Numbered from the stretch's first letter, positions 8,314-15,560 are shown. The stretch: 26,581 bases of DNA from an uncultured Clostridia bacterium (GCA_910580105.1 CAJTWN010000019.1:1-26581), one strand, 5' to 3'. The notes: generated by a model not told the origin, from the sequence alone. Translations and numbers: made by a program.

Positions 8314-8589
8314 ATGAACAAACAGGAATTGATCTCAGCAATGGCTGAAAAGGCGAATCTTTCAAAGAAAGATGCAGAAGCAGCACTCGCAGCTTTCGTA
8401 TCTGCTGTTGAAGATACTTTGAAAGACGGCGACAAGGTGCAGTTGGTTGGTTTTGGCAGCTTTGAAGTAAGAGAAAGAGCTGCAAGAACCGGCAGAAATC
8501 CGCAGACAGGTGCTGAAATGAAGATCGCTGCTGCAAAAGTTCCCACTTTTAAAGCTGGCAAAGCGTTCAAAGATCTGATGAATAAATAA
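8314..8589 (+). CDS. hup: DNA-binding protein HU
   Basis: A 91-residue histone-like protein that bends and compacts DNA as a dimer in the nucleoid. The sequence fits the HU/IHF family end to end: a helical N-terminal half with the DAEAALAAF dimer helix, then GFGSFEVRERAARTGRNPQ (the beta-arm entrance and arm) and KVPTFKAGKAFKD at the C-terminus. Length is exactly that of HU. The arm tip RNPQTG, with its intercalating proline, is intact. A clear AAAGGAG lies 11-12 nt before the ATG. It is followed at once by a strong terminator, so it ends the ftsK-HU direction. Confidence 0.96.
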   Translation: MNKQELISAMAEKANLSKKDAEAALAAFVSAVEDTLKDGDKVQLVGFGSFEVRERAARTGRNPQTGAEMKIAAAKVPTFKAGKAFKDLMNK

Positions 8590-8600
8590 ATTGGGGTTAT

Positions 8601-8636
8601 AAAAGACCGGGAACAATGTTCCCGGTCTTTTTTTTT
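8601..8636. terminator. strong bidirectional terminator between HU and the GGDEF gene
   Basis: GACCGGGAAC (8605-8614) and GTTCCCGGTC (8618-8627) form a perfect 10-bp stem with an AAT loop, followed by nine T on the plus strand. Flanking A and T runs extend the symmetry, so the minus strand also ends in a short U run. It sits between the convergent stops of HU (8589) and the GGDEF gene (8651). Confidence 0.92.
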
Positions 8637-8650
8637 ACAAAAATAAGCGT

Positions 8651-9808
8651 TTATATATCTTTTCGTTTTTCAGTTTTATTTTTATACATCTCTCGGTCTG
8701 CCCGTTCAAAGACCTTTTCCAAAGCATCCTGCGGCGCATCCGATAAATGCGCATAACCTGCCGAGACAGACAGTGCAATCCCCAAAACCGCGCTTTCCTG
8801 TTCCATCAATTGCTGGACAGCCGCAATTTTACTGCGGATTTCCTGCTCGTTTTCTGCCCGCAAAAATACGGCAAATTCATCTCCGCCAAGACGGAACAAA
8901 TATGGAAACCATTCAGAAAAAACTTCTTTTAAAACCTTTGCAGTGGTCTGAATTGCCAAATCTCCAGTCAGATGGCCTTTGGAATCGTTGATTTGCTTTA
9001 AGCTGTCCAGATCCCATACGATACAAAATAAGCGTCCTTCCTCTGTCAGCGCTTCCCGCTGGGCATTTACTTTTTCAATATAGGAAGCACGATTATACAA
9101 ACCGGTCATCGCATCTGTGTAAGCAATTTTATAAATTTCCTTCTCTCTTTGCAGTGCTTTCTTCTGATCGTTAATCTTTTTCGTTTTCAATATAGAGTGG
9201 ATAAATACGATATAGCAGGATATAATTATGACAGAAAAAACAAAATAGGCCGGACCATACTCAATCCGTTCTATAAGGGGTTTTGGATAAGCCGCAAAAA
9301 ATAAAAGCCCGAAATAGATAAGCGCCGATGTAACCGCCATATCCAACCATCCCACATCTGGTATTTCCAGTAAATCATGATATTTTTTAAAATGGTTTTT
9401 CCCCACATATATAACAAAAAGAAACAAAAGAGTGGTGGTTATCAGCATGATAAGATTCCCGGTGGTATTTCCTGACAGAATTCCTATATACCGACCCAAA
9501 AAGGCAATAATAAGCGAAATAGAATCCACGAAACAGAAGGTCAGAAAAAAACGGCTGTCCTTATGTTTTGAAAGATAAAAAAACAGCAGGAAACTGGGAA
9601 TGCTCATACATACGGCCGAAGCAATAGAGGCAGGAATTTCCATCAGATAGACCGCTGTAAAATAAGCTAAAATAATGGTGGTGCATCCACTGTACATCAG
9701 GACCTTTTCAAAAAGCCGGTCTTTTTTTAAGATAATCAGCCGTGTAAATATAAAAAGGTCAAAAAAGATAACTATAATATCATTAAAGATAAAAAGCAGC
9801 TGCTGCAT
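8651..9808 (-). CDS. membrane-bound diguanylate cyclase (GGDEF)
   Basis: This 385-residue protein has six or seven hydrophobic segments across residues 1-205, a short linker, and a GGDEF domain from about 228 to the end. It should make cyclic di-GMP from two GTP at the inner face of the membrane. Active-site marks are DAMTGLYNR at 232-240, DLDSLKQIND at 266-275 and GGDEF at 308-312. Residues 299-302, where an inhibitory RxxD I-site would sit, read EWFP, so product feedback through that site is not expected. The membrane part resembles uncharacterised sensor regions and has no named ligand domain. Start ATG has AGGAGG upstream. It lies downstream of the lipoprotein gene with a terminator between them, so it is probably separately expressed. 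Confidence 0.9.
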   Translation of the reverse strand: MQQLLFIFNDIIVIFFDLFIFTRLIILKKDRLFEKVLMYSGCTTIILAYFTAVYLMEIPASIASAVCMSIPSFLLFFYLSKHKDSRFFLTFCFVDSISLIIAFLGRYIGILSGNTTGNLIMLITTTLLFLFVIYVGKNHFKKYHDLLEIPDVGWLDMAVTSALIYFGLLFFAAYPKPLIERIEYGPAYFVFSVIIISCYIVFIHSILKTKKINDQKKALQREKEIYKIAYTDAMTGLYNRASYIEKVNAQREALTEEGRLFCIVWDLDSLKQINDSKGHLTGDLAIQTTAKVLKEVFSEWFPYLFRLGGDEFAVFLRAENEQEIRSKIAAVQQLMEQESAVLGIALSVSAGYAHLSDAPQDALEKVFERADREMYKNKTEKRKDI

Positions 9809-9843
9809 TCGTACACCTCCTCGTCACCAATAAAAGATAGAAA

Positions 9844-9869
9844 GCCGGGCAAGGAGACGTATGCCCGGC
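9844..9869 (-). terminator. likely intrinsic terminator after the lipoprotein gene
   Basis: GCCGGGCA (9844-9851) pairs with TGCCCGGC (9862-9869) around a 10-nt loop. On the minus strand the stem is followed by a broken U tract (UUUCUAUCUUUU). It separates the lipoprotein gene from the GGDEF gene. Confidence 0.55.
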
Positions 9870-9878
9870 CATTCTTTT

Positions 9879-10739
9879 TTATCTGTCCGTGCGGATAACC
9901 CTGCCGTCTGAAAAAATCTGCACCGTAAAGGTTTCTCCGTTATATTGCATGGGAAGTTCGTAATATTTATGATTGTTATCATCATATTTTGCAGGAAGTT
10001 CTTCCAAACCTAAATCTCCGGCCATATCGGGATATTCCTCGCGCAGATATTCCATTGCCTTTTCCGGAGTAAAGTCCTTCTCGCCGGGATTTTCCTCGTC
10101 TTTGGCGGCCTCTTGCTTTTTCCCCTTCTCTGCCTTTTCTTTTATTTCATTATATTTGGTTTTCTGCTCTGTCTTTGCATAGGTCATGTCAAGGGCCTGC
10201 AAACTCTCCAGCGCGCTGTTATATAATTCTGTATTCAGTAGATTTTCTGCAATCTGTAGTTGCAGGTCAATCTCTTCCTGTGCGGAAAAAATATCCTTGT
10301 TCGGCACATCTGTCGCAGATGTTTTTCCGGGTTTTTCTGTGGAATCAGAATCCTTCTCCTTCTTTTCTGCATCCGGAAGGGAGGCCTTCAATGACCGCAG
10401 CAGACGGTTAATATCTTCCGCAATGGATAAATTCTGATACCGCTCCGGCAAATCTTCAAGATACTCCGCGGCGGCTTCGTCATCACCCAGTTCATGGGCT
10501 TCCTTGGCCTTCAGAAACTTATCCACAATCTGATATGTTTCTTTTGCCTGAACATTTTCCGGATCTTCCTGCGCCGCTTTTTTAAAAGCATTTCTGGCCT
10601 TTTCATACTGACCATTTTCGATGTATGTAAGCCCCTGCTGCACAAGATCATCCTTTTCCTTGCCGCATCCGGAAAGGGCGGCGGCAGAAAGAAGCATCAA
10701 GGTGCAGCAGATAAACAAAAGGAAAATACGCTTTGTCAT
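9879..10739 (-). CDS. lipoprotein with TPR-like repeats
   Basis: A 286-residue predicted lipoprotein. The N-terminus is a Lys-Arg start, a hydrophobic core (5-21) and a lipobox LSGC with Cys25 as the lipid-attachment residue, so it should be anchored outside the cytoplasmic membrane. Residues 31-65 look like a tetratricopeptide unit (GQYEKARNAFKKAAQEDP), with a second similar unit near 165-190. A Lys/Glu/Ser-rich linker follows each. The last 60 residues, starting near TPEKAMEYL, form a small separate domain that I do not recognise. The gene is downstream of gyrA on the same strand with a gap of about 175 bp. A weak GAGG lies 7 nt before the ATG; two mini-ORFs precede it. Role unknown, perhaps envelope protein assembly. 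Confidence 0.8.
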   Translation of the reverse strand: MTKRIFLLFICCTLMLLSAAALSGCGKEKDDLVQQGLTYIENGQYEKARNAFKKAAQEDPENVQAKETYQIVDKFLKAKEAHELGDDEAAAEYLEDLPERYQNLSIAEDINRLLRSLKASLPDAEKKEKDSDSTEKPGKTSATDVPNKDIFSAQEEIDLQLQIAENLLNTELYNSALESLQALDMTYAKTEQKTKYNEIKEKAEKGKKQEAAKDEENPGEKDFTPEKAMEYLREEYPDMAGDLGLEELPAKYDDNNHKYYELPMQYNGETFTVQIFSDGRVIRTDR

Positions 10740-10744
10740 AATTT

Positions 10745-10789
10745 TACCTCATTTCCATCAAGGGCGGTGCCCCATAATTTTATACCTCC
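10745..10789 (-). promoter_or_regulatory. possible leader mini-ORFs ahead of the lipoprotein
   Basis: On the minus strand, GGAGG (10789-10785) lies 9 nt before an ATG at 10775 that encodes only MGHRP then TGA (10760-10758). The stop overlaps another ATG (TGATG) that encodes MEMR then TAA (10747-10745), six bases before the lipoprotein ATG. The best Shine-Dalgarno in the leader thus belongs to the 5-codon frame. Translation re-initiation is possible; chance is also possible. Confidence 0.25.
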
Positions 10790-10914
10790 GATAAATTCGG
10801 AAAGCTGTTTCTCCTCTGATTCCTATATGGATAATTTGTATATATTTATATAACCATTTTTCTGGAAATCATCCGTCCCCCGTCCAAAAGGTGGCGTTTA
10901 TCCATGATACGGTT

Positions 10915-13464
10915 TTACGCTTCTGTCACCGGTGCCGCTTCTTCCGTTGATATGGTTGTGTCATCTTCGCCGGTATCAGAATCGATCACTTCTTCTTCAT
11001 GGTCCTCTTTCTCGACGCGGGCAACCGAAACAAGGCTAACCCCTTCTGCCAGACGCATCAGGCGGACTCCCTTGGTCACACGGCCATAGGTGCTGATATC
11101 CTCTGTATCCAGACGGATAATGACACCCTCAGAGGTGATTAAAATAATATCATCTGTGGGTGCAACGACCTTGATCCCTGCCACACAACCGGTTGCTTCG
11201 CTGATTTTATAGGTTGTGGTTCCTTTACCGCCGCGGCTCTGGCATTTGTATTCCGAAAGTTCGGTTTTCTTTCCATAGCCGTTTTCGCTGACAATCAGCA
11301 TTTTGGCATCTTCGCGATAGACGCTCATACCAATGACATAATCCCCGTTCTCTAGGGTAATTGCGCGAACACCGCGGGAAACGCGGCCCATGGTGCGGAC
11401 ATCCTTTTCGTTAAACCGGATCATTTTTCCCTGATGTGTACCGATGAAGAGATCGGTATTTCCATCCGTTAATTTTACCCGGATTAATTCGTCACCCTCA
11501 TCCAGTTTAATTGCAATTTTGCCGCCTTTGGGAGCGTTTTGATATTCCATCAGATCGGTTTTCTTAATGATGCCGCCCCTTGTACACATAACCAAGTTCT
11601 TGCCCTCTTCATATTCCCGTACGGGAATCATAGCTGAGATACTCTCTCCCGGTTCAAGGGCAAGCAGATTGACAACCGCCGTCCCCTTTGCCTGTCGTCC
11701 TGCTTCCGGAATCTCATAGGCCTTGATGCGGTACATCCGGCCGGTATTGGTAAAGAACAGAATATGGGCATGGGTGGAAGAGATAAACATGGTGTCAACA
11801 AAGTCTTCTTCTTTGGTTTGCAGACCGATGATCCCTTTACCGCCGCGGCGCTGACTTTTATAGGTATCAACAGACAAACGCTTGATATATCCCTGATGGG
11901 TCATGGTAATAACGTTGTCTTCTTCTTCAATCAAATCTTCAATGTCGATATCGTCGGCAACCGGTTCGATGGAAGTTCTTCTGTCATCACCGTATTTATC
12001 ACCAATTGCAGTAATTTCTTCTTTGATAATATCCAGTATCATCTGTTCATTGCCGAGAATTTCTGCCAGATGCTGAATGAGCGCGGTCAATTCATTGTAC
12101 TCATTATCAATTTTTTCCCGTTCCATTCCTGCAAGCCGTCCGAGACGCATATCCAAAATGGCCTGTGCCTGCAAGTCTGTCAACGCAAATTCGTCAATTA
12201 ACCGTTGTTTTGCATCATTGTAACTGTTACGGATGATATTGATGACCGCATCAATGTGATCAAGGGCAATCTTCAATCCTTCCAGGATATGTGCCCGGGC
12301 TTCTGCTTTTTTCTTGTCATACTGGGTACGGCGGACAATCACATCCTTTTGAAAATCCACATAGTATTCCAGAACCTGCTTTAAATTCAGGATCTTCGGA
12401 TCGGTGGTATTGACAAGGGCCAGCATGATAATGCTGAAGGTGTCTTCCAATTGGGTATATTTATAAAGCTGGTTGAGGATGATGGTTGCATTTACATCCC
12501 GCTTCAGTTCAATGACAATCCGCATACCTTCACGGTCTGATTCATCACGTAAATCAGAGATGCCTTCAACCCGTTTGTCATGGACGAGTTCCGCGATTTT
12601 TTCAATCAGCCGGGCTTTATTGACCATATAGGGGATTTCCGTTATAATAATCCGCTGCCGGTTCTCTTTCCAGTCCTCAATTTCTGCCTTTGCCCGAACC
12701 TTTAATTTGCCGCGGCCGGTATGATAGGCCGCCCGGATTCCGCTCACACCCATAATCTGTGCGCCGGTGGGAAAATCAGGCGCCGGAATGTATTCCATCA
12801 GTTCATCAATGGTGATGTCCGGATTATCAATCAGGGCAACAATACCATTGATAACCTCCCGCAGATTGTGGGGTGGAATATTGGTTGCCATACCGACGGC
12901 AATACCATTGGAACCATTGACCAAAAGATGGGGGAAACGGGAAGGAAGAACGACAGGTTCTTTCCGGCTTTCATCAAAGTTTGGCATGAAGTCAACGGTT
13001 TCTTTTTCTATATCGGTCAGCATGTGCATGGACAGCTTTGACATCCTTGCCTCTGTATAACGATAGGCAGCCGCTCCGTCACCATCAATCGAACCAAAGT
13101 TACCATGGCCGTCTACCATAGGGTACCGCAGAGAGAAGTCCTGTGCCATACGGACCAGGGAATCATAAACTGCGGCGTCACCGTGGGGATGATACCGACC
13201 GAGAACGTTACCGACTGTCGTTGCACATTTTCTGTATGCTTTGTCCGGCGTGAAGCCGTCTTCGTACATCGCATAAAGGATCCTGCGGTGTACCGGCTTC
13301 AAGCCGTCGCGGACATCAGGAAGTGCACGGCCCACAATAACGGACATTGCGTAATCAATATAGGACTTGCGCATTTCATTATCAAGTTCTACCGGAATAA
13401 TTTTCAGATGATCGGGATTGAACATCTCTTTGTCCAGGCCCCGGTCATTTTCTTTCTTTGCCAT
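10915..13464 (-). CDS. gyrA: DNA gyrase subunit A
   Basis: This 849-residue GyrA is the breakage-reunion subunit that, with GyrB, introduces negative supercoils. The N-terminal domain has the catalytic Tyr136 in RYTEARM (E. coli Tyr122 with a constant offset of 14) and the quinolone region HPHGDAAVYD at 92-101. The C-terminal beta-pinwheel contains the GyrA-box QRRGGKG near residue 537, with a degenerate repeat (QSRGGKG) near 748. This marks it as gyrase rather than topoisomerase IV ParC. An acidic tail of about 30 residues ends the protein. Ala97 stands at E. coli Ser83, while Asp101 keeps Asp87. The start ATG has AGGAG upstream. gyrB is not in the window. No terminator is evident after it, so read-through into the lipoprotein gene is possible. 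Confidence 0.97.
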   Translation of the reverse strand: MAKKENDRGLDKEMFNPDHLKIIPVELDNEMRKSYIDYAMSVIVGRALPDVRDGLKPVHRRILYAMYEDGFTPDKAYRKCATTVGNVLGRYHPHGDAAVYDSLVRMAQDFSLRYPMVDGHGNFGSIDGDGAAAYRYTEARMSKLSMHMLTDIEKETVDFMPNFDESRKEPVVLPSRFPHLLVNGSNGIAVGMATNIPPHNLREVINGIVALIDNPDITIDELMEYIPAPDFPTGAQIMGVSGIRAAYHTGRGKLKVRAKAEIEDWKENRQRIIITEIPYMVNKARLIEKIAELVHDKRVEGISDLRDESDREGMRIVIELKRDVNATIILNQLYKYTQLEDTFSIIMLALVNTTDPKILNLKQVLEYYVDFQKDVIVRRTQYDKKKAEARAHILEGLKIALDHIDAVINIIRNSYNDAKQRLIDEFALTDLQAQAILDMRLGRLAGMEREKIDNEYNELTALIQHLAEILGNEQMILDIIKEEITAIGDKYGDDRRTSIEPVADDIDIEDLIEEEDNVITMTHQGYIKRLSVDTYKSQRRGGKGIIGLQTKEEDFVDTMFISSTHAHILFFTNTGRMYRIKAYEIPEAGRQAKGTAVVNLLALEPGESISAMIPVREYEEGKNLVMCTRGGIIKKTDLMEYQNAPKGGKIAIKLDEGDELIRVKLTDGNTDLFIGTHQGKMIRFNEKDVRTMGRVSRGVRAITLENGDYVIGMSVYREDAKMLIVSENGYGKKTELSEYKCQSRGGKGTTTYKISEATGCVAGIKVVAPTDDIILITSEGVIIRLDTEDISTYGRVTKGVRLMRLAEGVSLVSVARVEKEDHEEEVIDSDTGEDDTTISTEEAAPVTEA

Positions 13465-13697
13465 AAACAGCGCTCCTTATTTTATGTAAAATTTCAACAA
13501 ACAAAAAACTATATATAAAATATATTCGACGCAAAATCCCCATTTCCTTTTTATTCTCAAAAAATTATGCCTATTTTCCATTTTATAATTTTCATCCTTC
13601 CTTTTTTCCTCTTTTTGACGGATTGAAAATCACGGTGCTTCGATTGTTTCATTCTATGTACCGCACATTTTTCATATGAAAAGCCATGAATTAAGAC

Positions 13698-13727
13698 TTG
13701 ACAAAAGCAGGTGGATTATAGTATAAT
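13698..13727 (+). promoter_or_regulatory. sigma-A promoter of the tRNA-Thr gene
   Basis: A perfect TTGACA (13698-13703), an 18-bp spacer and a perfect TATAAT (13722-13727) lie on the plus strand. The tRNA begins about 110 bp downstream. The leader contains a 9-bp hairpin, TCTGTTCTG 13736-13744 with 13759-13767. A 14-bp palindrome, TTTTCATATGAAAA, lies just upstream at 13669-13682. The rest of 13465-13690, the gyrA leader side, is AT-rich with no clear minus-strand promoter. Confidence 0.85.
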
Positions 13728-13841
13728 TCTAATGTTCTGTTCTGCCGGTGCGCAATTTCAGAACAGACAAATCTCGAAGAACTTTTATATAGAAGTCTTT
13801 CGTTTTAGGGAAGATGAAGATTTTATCATCGGGTATGATTT

Positions 13842-13917
13842 GCTACCGTGGCTCAGCAGGTAGAGCAGCTCACTCGTAATGAGCAGGTCGTCCGTTCAAA
13901 TCGGATCGGTAGCTCCA
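13842..13917 (+). tRNA. tRNA-Thr (anticodon CGT)
   Basis: A full cloverleaf is visible. Acceptor arms GCTACCG (13842-13848) and CGGTAGC (13907-13913) pair perfectly, followed by T and an encoded CCA (13915-13917). The D arm has GGCTCAGCAGGTAGAGC. The anticodon stem GCTCA/TGAGC encloses the loop CTCGTAA, giving anticodon CGT, which reads the threonine codon ACG. The T loop contains TTCAAAT. At 76 nt it is of normal length with no intron. It has its own promoter and ends at the terminator starting at 13943. Confidence 0.96.
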
Positions 13918-13921
13918 CGTC

Positions 13922-13972
13922 GCAGCGAACTACGCTGCATTCAAAAATCCCAGCCTTTGGCTGGGATTTTTT
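13922..13972 (+). terminator. tandem hairpins ending the tRNA transcript
   Basis: A small hairpin, GCAGCG 13922-13927 with CGCTGC 13933-13938, is followed by a perfect 13-bp stem (13943-13955 with 13959-13971) with a TTT loop and flanking A and T runs. The second is a classic, possibly bidirectional intrinsic terminator. The first could position tRNA 3' processing. Confidence 0.88.
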
Positions 13973-13997
13973 CATATGCTTCGTTGCTGCTCCTCTT

Positions 13998-14078
13998 TCG
14001 CGAAAAGGCACGCTTGCTGCGGCTATGCCCTTGTAAACGCGGGCATCACGCCTCCGCTGCGCTACCACCTTTTCGCGA
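13998..14078. other. compact folded intergenic element
   Basis: This is part of the long gene-free stretch 13918-14602. TCGCGAAAAGG (13998-14008) is exactly complementary to 14068-14078, closing a loop in which ATGCCC (14025-14030) pairs with GGGCAT (14041-14046). The segment is more GC-rich than its surroundings and encodes no convincing protein. It resembles a small structured RNA or a REP-like mobile palindrome; I cannot tell which. Confidence 0.4.
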
Positions 14079-14152
14079 GGTTGCGCCTACGGCACAAATA
14101 TCTATATTGTTCTATTTTCCCAAATCTCAAGTTTTTTAATTATTGACTTTAT

Positions 14153-14176
14153 GCGCCATTGCGGCGCTTTTTGTTT
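14153..14176 (+). terminator. intrinsic terminator-like hairpin
   Basis: GCGCC (14153-14157) and GGCGC (14163-14167) form a 5-bp stem with a 5-nt loop, followed by TTTTTGTTTTTT. No gene obviously ends here. It may terminate a transcript of the structured element at 13998-14078. Confidence 0.55.
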
Positions 14177-14348
14177 TTTCAAACGTATGACCAAAAACTT
14201 TTGAAATAGATGCCCAAAAAGAAAAATTTATTCAATTGAACCATCTGTGCCAGAATCCCCAAACGCAATATCCGAATTATCTGAATTTTCAGATGCAAAA
14301 CAGATAAAAATCCGCTTCTGCCTTGGCGGATGTCCGGTGACGCAGGAC

Positions 14349-14369
14349 AGGGGGCAGGGGGCAGGGGGC
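14349..14369. repeat. three tandem copies of the heptamer AGGGGGC
   Basis: AGGGGGC occurs at 14349, 14356 and 14363 without interruption. The rest of 14180-14520 contains only overlapping short frames without ribosome binding sites or family resemblance, and I see no gene there. Confidence 0.9.
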
Positions 14370-14526
14370 TGTGTCGGACTTTGTGCATTTGCAGTTATAT
14401 CTGGCAATATGTATATTGACGCCGCCTTCTTTGTCTTTCTTGCGGTGCGGGGAAATGCCTAAAATAAATTTACGCAGAATGCTGATTTCCTGTTTTCTAA
14501 TCACCATGCCTTACGTTGGCACGCCA

Positions 14527-14555
14527 TTGCACTTCATATGGGGTATACGCATAAT
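14527..14555 (+). promoter_or_regulatory. weak candidate promoter for the toxin locus
   Basis: TTGCAC (14527-14532), a 17-bp spacer and CATAAT (14550-14555) lie 47 bp before the toxin ATG. The -10 is good and the -35 is poor. It is the best candidate seen between the terminator at 14176 and the toxin gene. Confidence 0.35.
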
Positions 14556-14602
14556 CAGAGCTTGAAAAAAGTAAAGGTGTATGATACGATTGGAGTGATA
14601 AA

Positions 14603-15124
14603 ATGACGTATAGTAAAAACTGGGTGACTTGGATTGCAATTATCACAATGGGGATTTGCCCGGGATGTTATTTCCGTAATGGGAAGATCTATTCCTATGA
14701 CGAATTGCAAGCGATTGGTGAGCCGCAGCTGCATCCAAACTGCAAATGTTTTTTACAGCAGATGGAGGCAATCAAAGCAGGTCAAGCCACAAAATTGGGT
14801 ATGAACGGTGCAGATTGGTGGATAAAGTATCTCCAGAAATTACCGGATTACTACATTACGCGAGAAGAAGCGAAGGCGCTTGGCTGGAGAAAAAAGAAAG
14901 GCAATTTCGCACAGGCGGCGCCTGGATATATGCTCTTTGGCGGGGAGTATAGAAACAAAGATAATATACTGCCGCGAAAAGCAGGACGAATTTGGTATGA
15001 GACAGACCTGAATTATACTGACGGCTATCGTACAAATGACAGACTGATGTTTTCCAATGACGGACTTATTTTTGTGACATATGATCACTATCATACATTT
15101 GCAGAAATAATAGGGGAGGAATAG
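14603..15124 (+). CDS. barnase-like ribonuclease toxin with CxxC...HPxCxC N-terminal segment
   Basis: A 173-residue protein whose residues 80-168 match barnase, the extracellular guanyl-specific RNase, along nearly its full length (for example YYITREEAKALGW and DHYHTF). The catalytic residues are intact: Glu133 (barnase Glu73), Arg143 (Arg83), Arg147 (Arg87) and His162 (His102). Lys27 of barnase is replaced by Arg87. Residues 1-79 do not belong to barnase. They hold CPGC (19-22) and HPNCKC (44-49), a metal-binding-like pattern seen at the tail of phage MuF/gp7 head proteins and before toxin domains of polymorphic toxins (inference). No convincing signal peptide is present; 7-18 is only a short hydrophobic run. 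GGAGTGAT precedes the ATG. The barstar gene follows after 3 bases, and its ribosome binding site lies inside the last toxin codons. Confidence 0.88.
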   Translation: MTYSKNWVTWIAIITMGICPGCYFRNGKIYSYDELQAIGEPQLHPNCKCFLQQMEAIKAGQATKLGMNGADWWIKYLQKLPDYYITREEAKALGWRKKKGNFAQAAPGYMLFGGEYRNKDNILPRKAGRIWYETDLNYTDGYRTNDRLMFSNDGLIFVTYDHYHTFAEIIGEE

Positions 15125-15127
15125 AAA

Positions 15128-15403
15128 ATGGAGAAAATTACTTTGGATTTTACCGGCTGTAAATCGCCGCTGCTGCTGCATATGATTTTTAAAGAAACCT
15201 TTGGGTTTCCGGATTTCTATGGGAAAAACTTATATGCTTTATGGGACTGTCTCCGGGACTATTGTCCGGACGACTGCATCATTTACGTAAAAGGAACCCG
15301 GACACTCCCAAAGGAATTTGGAGAATATATGGAAAGGATTTATGAAATTTTTCATGATGTAGAAGAAGAAGGGGAAAATATTCAATTTGTGATTGTTTCC
15401 TGA
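15128..15403 (+). CDS. barstar-like ribonuclease inhibitor, copy 1
   Basis: A 91-residue cytosolic immunity protein of the barstar family, which plugs the barnase active site. The recognisable core is PDFYGKNLYALWDCL (29-43), corresponding to the barstar helix that enters the active site. Asp40 matches barstar Asp39, the main contact for the barnase arginines and histidine. At the Asp35 position this copy has Tyr36. The start codon lies 3 bases after the toxin stop and uses GGGGAGGA inside the toxin's final codons, so toxin and inhibitor are translationally coupled. The gene is identical base for base to copy 3 at 15993. Confidence 0.92.
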   Translation: MEKITLDFTGCKSPLLLHMIFKETFGFPDFYGKNLYALWDCLRDYCPDDCIIYVKGTRTLPKEFGEYMERIYEIFHDVEEEGENIQFVIVS

Positions 15404-15438
15404 GCATTATGCAATCCCTGTCACATCTGCGTTTCCGG
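15128..15438 (+). repeat. 311-bp direct repeat, first copy
   Basis: This block covers the whole first barstar gene plus 35 bases after its stop. It recurs without a difference at 15993-16303, a distance of 865 bp. The identity begins exactly at the ATG and ends exactly where the copy 1 side continues into a barnase tail and the copy 3 side into unrelated sequence. Confidence 0.9.
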
Positions 15439-15557
15439 ATTTGAATTATACCGGCAGCTATCACACAAATGACCGGCTGTTGTTTTCAGATAATGGATTG
15501 GTCTTCGTGACATATGATCACTATCAAACGTTTGCAGAAATAATAGGGGAGGAATAG
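15438..15557 (+). pseudogene. detached barnase 3' tail, fragment 1
   Basis: Thirty-nine codons plus TAG encode the last third of a barnase domain, beginning at the position of barnase Asp75 (DLNYTGSYHTNDR) and containing DHYQTF with the catalytic His. The general-base Glu is lost, and the Arg83 position is His. There is no start codon or ribosome binding site of its own. It ends with the same IIGEE and AGGGGAGGA as the intact toxin, so it now supplies the Shine-Dalgarno of barstar copy 2. This is a displaced toxin C-terminus as found in polymorphic toxin arrays, not an expressed toxin. Confidence 0.85.
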
Positions 15558-15560
15558 AGA

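Noticed and set aside
14233..14310. A minus-strand frame ending in a Ser/Asp-rich tail
   Set aside because: It reads like a protein tail but has no start or upstream coding sequence, and the upstream part runs through the heptamer repeat; probably chance.
14371..14565. A 64-codon plus-strand frame between the tRNA region and the toxin
   Set aside because: No ribosome binding site, no family resemblance, and overlapping frames on both strands are equally long.
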